Notes under the pieces: generated by a model
Database searches by the model: none
Told to the model about the DNA's origin: nothing
The model's input: only the letters and a program-made list of their open reading frames with translations
Assembly: GCF_005233875.1 (NCBI RefSeq)
Contig: NZ_SZPZ01000002.1
Coordinates: forward strand, 620,001 to 684,000
Source of the DNA: Kribbella jiaozuonensis
GTDB taxonomy: Bacteria > Actinomycetota > Actinomycetes > Propionibacteriales > Kribbellaceae
Direction of reading: 5' to 3'
DNA: 64,000 bases
Position numbers and translations under genes: made by a program
Shown here: one piece after another, positions 47,326 to 57,139 of the stretch
Layout: every line of letters starts with the position of its first letter
Position numbering within the stretch: the stretch's first letter is position 1

Positions 47326-48411
47326 ATGACGACTGTCGCCCCCCGCCGCCGCGCCACCTTCCACTCGTTGAAGGTCGCCGCGATCGACGCCATCACCGAC
47401 GACTCGGTCGCGATCACGTTCGCCGTACCGCCCGAACTGGCGGACGAGTACGAGTTCACCGCCGGGCAGCACCTGACGATCCGCCGTCACGGCGACGAGA
47501 TCCGCCGGAGCTACTCGATCTGCTCCCCGGCCGATTCCGGCGTACTGCGGATCGGTGTGAAGCGGCTCCCCGGCGGCGAGTTCTCGGCGTACGCCGCACA
47601 GGAGCTGAAGGTCGGCGACGAACTCGAGGTGATGACACCCCTCGGCCGCTTCGGCACGACTCTCGATCCCACCCAGACCAAGCATTACGCCTTCGTCGCC
47701 GCGGGCAGCGGGATCACCCCGGTACTTTCGCTGGTCGCAACGATCCTCGCGGTCGAGCAGACGAGCCGCGTCACGCTGCTCTACGGCAACCGCACCGCTG
47801 GTTCGGTGATGTTCGCCGACGAGCTGGCCGACCTGAAGGACCGGTACGCCGAACGCCTGCACCTCGTGCATGTGTTGTCCCGCGAGACGACCGAGGTCGA
47901 GCTCTTCAGCGGGCGCATCGACGCGGACCGGCTGAAGCGGATGTTCGCGACGATCCTGCCGCTGGAGTCCGTCGACGAGTGGTTCCTCTGCGGGCCGTAC
48001 GCGATGGTCGTCGGCGCCCAGGAACTCTTGCTGGGCGAGGGTGTGGCGCGCGAACACGTCCACGCAGAGCTGTTCCACGTCGGCGATGAAGCTCCGAAGG
48101 CGCCGGTCGAGGAAACGACCACGGACGAGGACGCCGCCCAGGTCACGATCATCCTGGACGGTCGCCGTTCGACGTTCTCGCTGGGCGAGCACTCCAAGGC
48201 GGTGCTGGACGCGACCCTCGCCGTACGCTCCGACGCCCCCTTCGCCTGCAAGGGCGGCGTCTGCGGCACCTGCCGGGCCAAGGTCCTGGAAGGCTCCGTG
48301 AACATGGACACCAACTGGGCACTCGAACCCGACGAGATCCGGGCCGGCTACGTCCTTACCTGCCAGTCCCACCCGACGACGCCGACGGTAACTCTCGACT
48401 TCGACGCGTGA
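47326..48411 (+). CDS. paaE: 1,2-phenylacetyl-CoA epoxidase reductase subunit PaaE
   Basis: 361-aa NADPH-dependent reductase that feeds electrons to PaaABC. FAD-binding RRSYSICSPAD, NAD(P)-binding AAGSGITPVLSLV, and a C-terminal plant-type 2Fe-2S ferredoxin domain with CKGGVCGTCRAKV and the last Cys in LTCQS. ATG 47326 directly follows the paaD stop. It closes the operon; no ligase (PaaK), isomerase (PaaG) or ring-opening gene (PaaZ) is in this window. Confidence 0.96.
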   Translation: MTTVAPRRRATFHSLKVAAIDAITDDSVAITFAVPPELADEYEFTAGQHLTIRRHGDEIRRSYSICSPADSGVLRIGVKRLPGGEFSAYAAQELKVGDELEVMTPLGRFGTTLDPTQTKHYAFVAAGSGITPVLSLVATILAVEQTSRVTLLYGNRTAGSVMFADELADLKDRYAERLHLVHVLSRETTEVELFSGRIDADRLKRMFATILPLESVDEWFLCGPYAMVVGAQELLLGEGVAREHVHAELFHVGDEAPKAPVEETTTDEDAAQVTIILDGRRSTFSLGEHSKAVLDATLAVRSDAPFACKGGVCGTCRAKVLEGSVNMDTNWALEPDEIRAGYVLTCQSHPTTPTVTLDFDA

Positions 48412-48423
48412 GACCAGCCGGCG

Positions 48424-49892
<1,469 letters not shown>

Positions 49893-49986
49893 AACGGTCT
49901 GGACGGTTGTTGTCAGCGTGGCTGCTGGGGCTGGTGAGGTCTTGCAGGGGAGGATTAGGGGGACTGTGAGGGGAGTGAGGCTCCGG

Positions 49987-50799
49987 ATGATGGGGCGGTC
50001 GCATGCTTTGTCGGGGTGGTGCGCTGGACTGGCAGTGGCTCCGCTGGTCGGGCTGACGTCTGTGGCGGAGGTGGTGCCGTTCGCGGCGGCCACCGCCGGG
50101 TACGCCTTGCTGCCGGATCTGGATCACCCGGGCGCGAGTGCGTCCCGGCTGCTCGGTCCGGTCACCCGCTTGGTCTCAGGAGCGGTACGGGCGTTCTCCG
50201 GTGTGCTCTACAACCTGACGAAGGGCCCGCGCGACGAGGAGGGCACCGGCAAGCACCGCCACGCGACCCACACGCTCGCCGCGGCGATCCTGCTCGGCTT
50301 CCTCGCCGCAAACCTCGGCGACCGTGGCAAATGGGCCGTGCTCGCCATCGCGGTAACAGGCCTCGTCCTGGCGGCCGACGCGCTGGGGGACTGGATCATC
50401 CTCGCCGTCCTCGCCGCGGCCGGCTGGTCCGTCGTCGGTACAGCCGATCCACTCACGCCGCTGCCCGGCACGGCGGCTGCTGACGCAGTACAAGCAGGTC
50501 TGACCCAGATCGGTAGTTGGATCGGCGTCGCCGTCGCAGTCGGCATGTTCGTCCACTGCCTGGGCGACAGCCTGACCCGCTCCGGCTGCCCGTGGCTCTG
50601 GCCGCTGCCGATCCGCGGCGAGACCTGGTACGAACTGCGTCTGCCGCGCCCGTTCCGCTTCAGCACCGACAGTTGGGTCGAGCGCCTGGTGGTCGCCCCG
50701 ATCCTCCTCGTCGCAGGCGTGCTCCTTCTCCCCGGCGCCCTGTCCGCCCTCCACAACCTCTTCGCCGCGACCCAGATCTGGATAGCCGGTCAGTCGTGA
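49987..50799 (+). CDS. DUF457/YdjM-type membrane protein (metal-dependent hydrolase family)
   Basis: 270-aa membrane protein. MMGRSHALSGW at the start, LLPDLDHPGAS near residues 40-52, GKHRHATHTLAA, and VHCLGDSLTRSGCPWLWP are the conserved His/Asp motifs of the YdjM/LexA-induced inner-membrane and DUF457 group, often labelled metal-dependent hydrolases. I prefer ATG 49987 over the upstream in-frame start at 49918, whose leader is not conserved. ATG 49990 is equally possible. Divergent from argG. Confidence 0.8.
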   Translation: MMGRSHALSGWCAGLAVAPLVGLTSVAEVVPFAAATAGYALLPDLDHPGASASRLLGPVTRLVSGAVRAFSGVLYNLTKGPRDEEGTGKHRHATHTLAAAILLGFLAANLGDRGKWAVLAIAVTGLVLAADALGDWIILAVLAAAGWSVVGTADPLTPLPGTAAADAVQAGLTQIGSWIGVAVAVGMFVHCLGDSLTRSGCPWLWPLPIRGETWYELRLPRPFRFSTDSWVERLVVAPILLVAGVLLLPGALSALHNLFAATQIWIAGQS

Positions 50800-50955
50800 A
50801 CGTGCCGACACGCCGGGTGAGGGAAAAGCATTGGAAGTCACAATAGATGGACGGAATGCAGCCGTCCGATCACGTAGAGTATTTGCAGAAGTTTTTCCGG
50901 ACTTTTTTTGAAGAAGCTGTAACGACTCCTGGGCCGGGCCCGATAGGACGAGTGA

Positions 50956-50997
50956 GCCTGGTGGCTGCCCGGACCCCCGAGCGGACAGCCACCAGGC
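50956..50997 (+). terminator. Hairpin in the dapA upstream region
   Basis: A perfect 12-bp stem, GCCTGGTGGCTG at 50956-50967 with its complement at 50986-50997, and an 18-nt loop. No T-tract. It can end transcription from upstream; the dapA promoter is downstream of it, at 51027. Confidence 0.55.
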
Positions 50998-51026
50998 CTA
51001 CCCATTTCTCCGGGGCTTGGGAGCGG

Positions 51027-51032
51027 TAATCT
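51027..51032 (+). promoter_or_regulatory. Probable leaderless -10 box of dapA
   Basis: TAATCT ends 7 nt before ATG 51040. It lies between the hairpin and the start codon. Confidence 0.5.
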
Positions 51033-51039
51033 GAGGGCC

Positions 51040-51978
51040 ATGTCCTCGCCAGAATCCACGCCCTCGTCGGGCCCGTCCGCGGCCGGCTCTGCGGCACTGC
51101 CGTTCGGCCGTCTGACGACCGCGATGATCACGCCGTTCCGGCCCGACGGGTCCCTCGATCTCGACGCCGCCCAGAAGGTCGCCAAGCACCTCGTGGACGG
51201 CGGCAACGACGCCCTGGTGCTGAACGGGACGACCGGCGAGGCGCCGACCACCTCCGACCAGGAGAAGGTCCAGCTGATCGAGGCCGTTCGCGAGGCCCTC
51301 GGCGGCCGCGCGAAGATCGTCGCCGGGGTCGGCACCAACGACACCGCGCACACGATCGAGTGCGCCCAGCAGGCCGAGGCCGCCGGCGCCGACGGTCTGC
51401 TCGTCGTCACGCCGTACTACAACAAGCCTCCGCAGGACGGGCTGCGCGCGCACTTCACCGCGGTCGCCGACGCCACCGGCCTGCCGAACATGCTGTACGA
51501 CATCCCTGCCCGGGCCGGGGTGGAGATCAAGACCGAGACGCTGATCGCGCTCGCCGAGCACCCGCGGATCGTCGCGGTGAAGGACGCCAAGGGCGACCTC
51601 GCCGGGACCACCAAGGTGCTGGCGAACACCGATCTGTTCTACTACTGCGGTGCCGACGAGCTGAACCTCGCTTCGCTGGCGATCGGCGCTGTCGGTATCG
51701 CGAGCGTGGTCGCCCACGTCGCGAGTCCGGAGTACCGGCAGCTGATCGACGCCGTGGTGGCCGGCGACCTCGCCACCGCCCAAGAGATTGATCGACGGCT
51801 GGTGCCCGCCGTCGAGACGATCATGACCAAGACCCAGGGCGCCATCATGGTGAAGGCCGCGCTCAAGCTGGCCGGCGTCATCGAGCACGCGACACTCCGG
51901 TTGCCGCTGGTTGAGGCGACCGCCGAGCAAGTGGACTGGCTCACCACCGACCTCAAGACGGCAGGACTGATTGCATGA
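51040..51978 (+). CDS. dapA: 4-hydroxy-tetrahydrodipicolinate synthase
   Basis: 312-aa TIM-barrel aldolase that condenses pyruvate with aspartate semialdehyde, the first committed step to diaminopimelate. GTTGEAPTTSDQEK contains the substrate site, LVVTPYYNKPPQDGL the catalytic Tyr, and Lys181 in AVKDAKGDLA the Schiff base. An N-terminal Ser/Pro-rich extension of about 20 residues is not part of the barrel. The TGA overlaps the RNase J ATG. Confidence 0.96.
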   Translation: MSSPESTPSSGPSAAGSAALPFGRLTTAMITPFRPDGSLDLDAAQKVAKHLVDGGNDALVLNGTTGEAPTTSDQEKVQLIEAVREALGGRAKIVAGVGTNDTAHTIECAQQAEAAGADGLLVVTPYYNKPPQDGLRAHFTAVADATGLPNMLYDIPARAGVEIKTETLIALAEHPRIVAVKDAKGDLAGTTKVLANTDLFYYCGADELNLASLAIGAVGIASVVAHVASPEYRQLIDAVVAGDLATAQEIDRRLVPAVETIMTKTQGAIMVKAALKLAGVIEHATLRLPLVEATAEQVDWLTTDLKTAGLIA

Positions 51979-53669
51979 GCCATCCCCATCCAGATCTCGA
52001 CGCGCCCGGACCTCTGACTCCGGGCGCTTTGCGGGTGATCCCGCTCGGCGGCCTCGGCGAGGTCGGCCGGAACATGACCGTGTTCGAGTACGACGGCAAG
52101 CTGCTGATCGTCGACTGCGGCGTACTCTTCCCGGACGAGAACCAGCCCGGTGTGGACCTGATCCTGCCGGACTTCGAGCCGATCCGGGACCGGCTGAACG
52201 ACGTCGTCGCGGTCGTCCTGACACACGGCCACGAGGACCACATCGGCGGGTTGCCCTACCTGCTGCGTGAGCGGGGCGACATCCCGGTGGTGGGATCGCA
52301 GCTCACGCTCGCGCTGCTCGAGGGCAAGCTGAAGGAGCACCGGCACCGCAACGTGCCGCAGCAGATCGTGGCCGAGGGGGAGACCCTGCAGATCGGCCCG
52401 TTCATCTGTGAGTTCGTCGCGGTCAACCACTCGATCCCGGACGCGCTCGCGGTCGCGATCAAAACCCCGGCCGGCGTCGTACTGCACACCGGCGACTTCA
52501 AGATGGACCAGTTGCCGCTGGACAACCGGATCACCGACCTGCGGGCGTTCGCGCGGCTCGGCGAGGAGGGTGTCGACCTGTTCATGGTCGACTCCACGAA
52601 CTCCGAGGTGCCCGGCTTCACCACCCACGAGCGCGACATCGCGCCGGTGCTGGACCGGGTCTTCACCAACGCGAAGAACCAGCGCATCATCGTCGCCTGC
52701 TTCGCCTCGCACGTGCACCGCGTGCAGCAGGTCATGGACGCGGCTGTGAAGCACAACCGCAAGGTCGCGTACGTCGGCCGCTCGATGGTCCGCAACATGG
52801 GCGTGGCCCGCGATCTGGGCTTCCTGAACGTCCCCGGCGACACGTTGATCGACATGCGCGAGCTGGACGACTACCCGCCGGAGCGGGTCGTGCTGGTGTC
52901 CACCGGTTCGCAGGGCGAGCCGATGTCGGCGCTGTCCCGGATCGCGGCCAACGACCACAACGTCGTACAGCTGCAGCCGGGCGACACCGTCGTACTGGCG
53001 TCGTCGCTGATCCCCGGCAACGAGAACTCGGTGTACCGGGTGATCAACGGCCTGATCCGGCACGGTGCGAACGTGATCCACAAGGGCAACGCGCTCGTGC
53101 ACGTGTCCGGTCACGCCAGCGCCGGCGAGCTGCTGTACTGCTACAACATCGTGAAGCCGCGCAACGTGATGCCCGTGCACGGCGAGGTCCGGCACCTGCA
53201 CGCGAACGCCGACCTCGCGATCCAGACCGGCGTACCGCGGGAGAACGTGGTCGTCGTCGAGGACGGCGTGGTGGTCGACCTGATCGACCGCAAGGCCGTC
53301 GTGGCGGGCAAGGTCGACTGCGGGTACGTGTTCGTCGACGGCTCGACCGTCGGCGACATCACCGAGACCTCGCTCAAGGACCGCCGGATCCTCGGTGACG
53401 AAGGGTTCATCTCGGTCATCGCGGTGATGGACTCGGTCACCGGCAAGCTGACCGCCGGGCCGGAGATCCAGGCGCGCGGGTTCGCCGAGGACGACACCGT
53501 CTTCGACGACCTGAAGCCGAAGATCGAGGCCGAGATCGAGAAGGCGATCGGCAGCGGTGTCGACGACATGTACCAGCTGCAGCAGGTGATCCGCCGGGTG
53601 GTCGGCAAGTGGGTCAGCGACACCCACCGCCGCCGTCCGATGATCATCCCGGTCGTGGTGGAGAGCTGA
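51975..53669 (+). CDS. rnj: Ribonuclease J
   Basis: 564-aa metallo-beta-lactamase/beta-CASP nuclease with both 5'-3' exo- and endonuclease activity in rRNA maturation and mRNA turnover. The zinc motif THGHEDHIGG places His84, His86, Asp88 and His89; VNHSIPDALA and HTGDFKMD follow; the beta-CASP segment has HVSGHASAGELL. Start ATG 51975 overlaps dapA, as in most actinobacteria. Confidence 0.96.
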   Translation: MSHPHPDLDAPGPLTPGALRVIPLGGLGEVGRNMTVFEYDGKLLIVDCGVLFPDENQPGVDLILPDFEPIRDRLNDVVAVVLTHGHEDHIGGLPYLLRERGDIPVVGSQLTLALLEGKLKEHRHRNVPQQIVAEGETLQIGPFICEFVAVNHSIPDALAVAIKTPAGVVLHTGDFKMDQLPLDNRITDLRAFARLGEEGVDLFMVDSTNSEVPGFTTHERDIAPVLDRVFTNAKNQRIIVACFASHVHRVQQVMDAAVKHNRKVAYVGRSMVRNMGVARDLGFLNVPGDTLIDMRELDDYPPERVVLVSTGSQGEPMSALSRIAANDHNVVQLQPGDTVVLASSLIPGNENSVYRVINGLIRHGANVIHKGNALVHVSGHASAGELLYCYNIVKPRNVMPVHGEVRHLHANADLAIQTGVPRENVVVVEDGVVVDLIDRKAVVAGKVDCGYVFVDGSTVGDITETSLKDRRILGDEGFISVIAVMDSVTGKLTAGPEIQARGFAEDDTVFDDLKPKIEAEIEKAIGSGVDDMYQLQQVIRRVVGKWVSDTHRRRPMIIPVVVES

Positions 53670-53716
53670 TCACTCGGTGTAGCCTCGGCGCGAGCTAAGG
53701 AAAGGGTGGGCCGGCG

Positions 53717-54745
53717 ATGAGTGTCAGCGGGGTGAACGGGACGGGTCAGCGCCGGCCCACGATGAAGGAGGTCGCCGCCCGGGCGGGGGTCGCACTGAAG
53801 ACCGTCTCCCGGGTGGTGAACGAAGAGCCGAACGTCAGCCCCGAGCTGACGGCCAAGGTCCAGGCCGCGATCAAGGACCTGAACTACACGCCGAACGAGT
53901 CCGCCCGGATGCTGCGCCGCGGCAAGACCGGGACGATCGCCGTGGTCATTCGCGATATCGGCGACCCGTTCTTCGCCTCGCTCGGCCGCGCGGTCGAGCT
54001 GTGGGCGCGTTCGTCCGGCTCGGTCGTGATGATCGGGCTGACCGACGAGGACCCGGAGCGGGAGAAGGACGTCTGCCTCGAGTTCGTCGCCCGCCGGCCG
54101 GACGCGCTGATCATGGCGCCGATCGGCGAGACCCAGGAGTACCTCGCGCCGCATGTCGACGCCGGGATGGCGGTCGTCACGATCGACCGTCCCGCGCACG
54201 GCATCGAGGCCGACGCCGTACTCGCCGACAACGCGGGCGGGATCGACCAGGCGATCGACCACCTGGTCCGCCAGGGTCACCGCCGGATCGCCTACCTCGG
54301 CGACGACGAGCGGATCTTCACCGCCCGGGAGCGCGTGGTCGCGTACCGGGCGGCGATGGCCCGGCACCGCATCGAGGTGGACGAGGACCTGGTCCACCTG
54401 TCCGAGCCGACGACCGAGGGCATCGGCATCACGCTCTCCGCCGTACTGGATCGGGCCGAGCCGGCCACTGCGTTGCTGTCGGCAAACAACATGACGACGG
54501 CAGAGGTACTGCGTGGTTTGGCCGGCCGTCGCGATCAGGTGGCGCTGGTGTCGTTCGACGACCTCGCGCTGGGGGATCTGCTCAGCCCGGGCCTGACCGC
54601 GGTCGCACAGTCGGCCGACGTGATGGCGCGGACCGCTATCCAGCTGATGACCGAGCGCCTTCCGGAGCCGCACCGGCCCGGACGCACGGTCCGGGTCCCG
54701 GTGAAGCTGACGATCCGGGGCTCAGGCGAGATTCCCCCGCGTTGA
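53717..54745 (+). CDS. LacI family transcriptional regulator
   Basis: 342 aa. The HTH is MKEVAARAGVALKTVSRVVNEEPNVSPELTAKV (residues 16-48), with the hinge NYTPNESARMLR and a periplasmic-binding-protein-like effector domain (for example DPFFASLGRAVE, ALLSANNMTTAE, LVSFDDLALGDLLSPGLTAVAQ). Target and effector are unknown. A GGAAAGG SD precedes ATG 53717. Its 3' end overlaps the convergent desaturase by 24 bp. Confidence 0.9.
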   Translation: MSVSGVNGTGQRRPTMKEVAARAGVALKTVSRVVNEEPNVSPELTAKVQAAIKDLNYTPNESARMLRRGKTGTIAVVIRDIGDPFFASLGRAVELWARSSGSVVMIGLTDEDPEREKDVCLEFVARRPDALIMAPIGETQEYLAPHVDAGMAVVTIDRPAHGIEADAVLADNAGGIDQAIDHLVRQGHRRIAYLGDDERIFTARERVVAYRAAMARHRIEVDEDLVHLSEPTTEGIGITLSAVLDRAEPATALLSANNMTTAEVLRGLAGRRDQVALVSFDDLALGDLLSPGLTAVAQSADVMARTAIQLMTERLPEPHRPGRTVRVPVKLTIRGSGEIPPR

Positions 54746-55786
54746 TCGGAGCTCGGCCGCCAGCGGGCAGTCGAACGGGTCGCGGGCGCGCAGGCCGACG
54801 TTGTTCAGGTAGTCGACGACGATCCGGTACGACGCGAACAGGCCGACCTCGGAGTACGCGATGCCTTGGAGCTCGCAGTACTCGCGGACGATCGGCTGGA
54901 CCCGCCGCAGCGTCGGGCGCGGCATGCTCGGGAACAGGTGGTGCTCGATCTGGTAGTTCAGCCCGCCCATGGCGAAGTCGGTGAGGATGCCGCCGCGGAT
55001 GTTCCGCGACATCAGCACCTGCCGGCGGAGGAAGTCGAGCTTGGATCCGGCCGGGACGATCGGCATGCCCTTGTGGTTCGGGGCGAACGCGGCGCCGAGG
55101 AGCACTCCGAAGACCGCGAGCTGGATCCCGAGGAACGCGGTGGCCTTCCCGGGCGGCAGCAGCAGGTAGAGCGCGGCGACGTACGTCGTGATCCGTGACG
55201 CGATCACGATCGCGTCGATGCGGTCCGCGCGGCTCGCGTCCTTGCGGAGCAGGTGCCGCAGGCTCGAGGCATGCAGGCCGACGCCTTCGAGGGTGAGCAG
55301 CGGGAAGAAGAACCAGCCCTGCCGGGCGGCGAGCCATCGGCCGATCGGTCCGCGCTCGACGACCGCCTCGGGGGTGAAGGCGAGGACCTTGAGCTGGACG
55401 TCGGGATCACGGTCGGTCTGGTTCGGAGCGGCGTGATGCTTGTTGTGCTTGCTGCGCCACCAACTCGCACTCATGCCGAGGATGCAGCCGGCCAGGATGC
55501 GTGCGGTCCAGTCGTTGCGCGCGTTCGAGTGGAAGATCTGCCGATGCGCGCTGTCGTGGCTCAGGAAGGCGACCTGCACCAGGACGAGCGCCAGTGCGCC
55601 CGCGAGCCAGAGCTGGTGCCAGGTGTTGCCGAGCAGGATCATGCCGGCCACGACGCCGAGCAGGGCGCCGCCGACGATGCCGATGCGGGTGAAGTAGTAG
55701 CCCTGCCGACGGCGGAACAGACCCAGTTCACGCACGGTCCGCAGGAGGTCCGTGTACATGCTGACGTACTGCTGTTGCGCGCTCAC
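54722..55786 (-). CDS. Fatty acid desaturase (second of a tandem pair)
   Basis: 354-aa membrane di-iron desaturase with three histidine boxes: HDSAHRQ, WRSKHNKHH, and QIEHHLFP. The last, QxxHH form is that of acyl-lipid delta-type and front-end-like desaturases, which put double bonds into membrane fatty acids. It is closely similar to the next gene along almost its whole length. GTG 55786 is used; ATG nine codons on is an alternative. Only 75 bp separate it from the upstream copy, so one transcript is likely. Confidence 0.9.
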   Translation of the reverse strand: MSAQQQYVSMYTDLLRTVRELGLFRRRQGYYFTRIGIVGGALLGVVAGMILLGNTWHQLWLAGALALVLVQVAFLSHDSAHRQIFHSNARNDWTARILAGCILGMSASWWRSKHNKHHAAPNQTDRDPDVQLKVLAFTPEAVVERGPIGRWLAARQGWFFFPLLTLEGVGLHASSLRHLLRKDASRADRIDAIVIASRITTYVAALYLLLPPGKATAFLGIQLAVFGVLLGAAFAPNHKGMPIVPAGSKLDFLRRQVLMSRNIRGGILTDFAMGGLNYQIEHHLFPSMPRPTLRRVQPIVREYCELQGIAYSEVGLFASYRIVVDYLNNVGLRARDPFDCPLAAELRSTRGNLA

Positions 55787-55861
55787 GCTGGCCAGGGTGA
55801 GGTCGTGGCGTGACGCCGGGCGTGCGGCCAGATGGCCCGGCGAGGTCGGCTTGGCAAAGTG

Positions 55862-56941
55862 CTACCCCCGGTAGGTCGCTACGAGCGGGCATTCGAACGG
55901 GTCGCGGGCCCGGAGGCCGACGTTGTTCAGGTAATCGACGACGATCCGGTACGACGACAGCAGGCTGACCTCGGTGTACTTCACTCCGTGCAGCTCGCAG
56001 TACTCGCGCACGATCGGCTGGACCCGCCGGAGCGTCGGGCTGGGCATGTTCGGGAACAGGTGATGCTCGATCTGGTAATTGAGACTACCCATCGCGAAGT
56101 CGGTGAACACTCCGCCGCGGATGTTGCGCGACATCAGCACCTGGCGGCGCAGGAAGTCGAGCTTCATCGTGGCCGGGACGAGCGGCATGCCCTTGTGGTT
56201 CGGCGCGAACGAACCGCCCAGGCAGATGCCGAAGATCGCGAGCTGCAGGCCGAGGAATGCTCCCGCCTTGCCGATCGGCAGCAGCAGGAACAGCACGGTC
56301 AGGTACGCGGCCAGGCGGCTGACCACGATCGCGGCCTCGATCCGCTCGACCTTGGTCGCCGAGCGGCGGAGCAGGTGCTGGACGCTCGCGACGTACAGGC
56401 TGAGGCCCTCGAGGGTGAGCAGCGGGAAGAACAGCCAGCCCTGGCGACGGGTCAGCCAGGCCTGGAAGCCGGTACGCCGGCCGGCGTGCTCCGGGGTGAA
56501 CGCGATGACGCCGATGTCGATGTCCGGGTCCTTCTGCAGCTGGTTCGGCGCCTGGTGGTGCCGGCTGTGCTTCGACCGCCACCAGCTCGCGCTCATGCCG
56601 ACCAGTCCGCCGGCCAGCAGCCGTGCGGTCCAGTCGTTCCAGTGGGCCGAGTCGAAGATCTGGCGGTGCGCGCTGTCGTGGCTCAGGAACGCGACCTGGG
56701 TGAGCACGAGCGCCAGCGCACCTGCCATCAGCAGCTGCAGCCAGGAGTTGCCGAGCAGACCGAAACCGACCCAGACCCCGATGAACGCGGCCACGACGAG
56801 GCCGATCCGGATGAAGTAGTAGCCGCGACGTCGTTTGAGCAGACCCAGCTCACGGACCGTGCGGAGCAGGTCGGTGTAGAGGTTCGTATGTCGGTGTTGA
56901 GCCCGTAACGGATCGTGGTCTTCGGCAAGCAGCTGTGACAT
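55862..56941 (-). CDS. Fatty acid desaturase (first of a tandem pair)
   Basis: 359-aa paralogue of the following desaturase. Histidine boxes are HDSAHRQ, WRSKHSRHH and QIEHHLFP. The two share the N-terminal LYTDLLRTVRELGLL-type helix and most loops, so they arose by tandem duplication. Divergence is greatest in the loop after the second box and the N-terminus. It is the promoter-proximal gene; the palindrome at 56961-56984 lies 20 bp upstream of ATG 56941. Confidence 0.9.
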   Translation of the reverse strand: MSQLLAEDHDPLRAQHRHTNLYTDLLRTVRELGLLKRRRGYYFIRIGLVVAAFIGVWVGFGLLGNSWLQLLMAGALALVLTQVAFLSHDSAHRQIFDSAHWNDWTARLLAGGLVGMSASWWRSKHSRHHQAPNQLQKDPDIDIGVIAFTPEHAGRRTGFQAWLTRRQGWLFFPLLTLEGLSLYVASVQHLLRRSATKVERIEAAIVVSRLAAYLTVLFLLLPIGKAGAFLGLQLAIFGICLGGSFAPNHKGMPLVPATMKLDFLRRQVLMSRNIRGGVFTDFAMGSLNYQIEHHLFPNMPSPTLRRVQPIVREYCELHGVKYTEVSLLSSYRIVVDYLNNVGLRARDPFECPLVATYRG

Positions 56942-56960
56942 GAGAGACGCCTCGGTTCCT

Positions 56961-56984
56961 GTAGTGCATCGGTCGATGCGCTAC
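56961..56984 (-). promoter_or_regulatory. 24-bp palindrome, probable operator of the desaturase genes
   Basis: GTAGTGCATCG-GT-CGATGCGCTAC: 10 of 11 positions pair in the arms, with a perfect 14-bp core (56966-56979). It sits 20 bp before the ATG of the first desaturase, where a repressor of TetR or GntR type could bind. No such palindrome lies before the second desaturase. Confidence 0.6.
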
Positions 56985-57089
56985 CAGGTCCAGGGCAGCG
57001 TCACGAGAAGGGTGCTGAGGTCCCAACGGAACCACGTCGAGTAGCCGCGCACAAGTTGGCGTCAGGCTCCCCGGGCGATTTGAGACCCA

Positions 57090-57122
57090 GTTCGCCCGGC
57101 TTTCACCTGACCGTCATCAGCG
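57090..57122 (+). promoter_or_regulatory. PHO-box-like direct repeats upstream of phoD
   Basis: Three 11-bp units in tandem, GTTCGCCCGGC, TTTCACCTGAC and CGTCATCAGCG. Units one and two match the Streptomyces PhoP direct-repeat form (GTTCACC with 4-bp spacers) at five or six of seven positions; the third is weaker. They end 17 bp before ATG 57140, which is compatible with PhoP activation of the phosphatase gene. Confidence 0.6.
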
Positions 57123-57139
57123 GGGCGCACCTTCGGGTC

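Noticed and set aside
50847..51029. 60-codon plus-strand frame before dapA
   Set aside because: It runs through the 12-bp hairpin, has no good SD, and no recognisable features.
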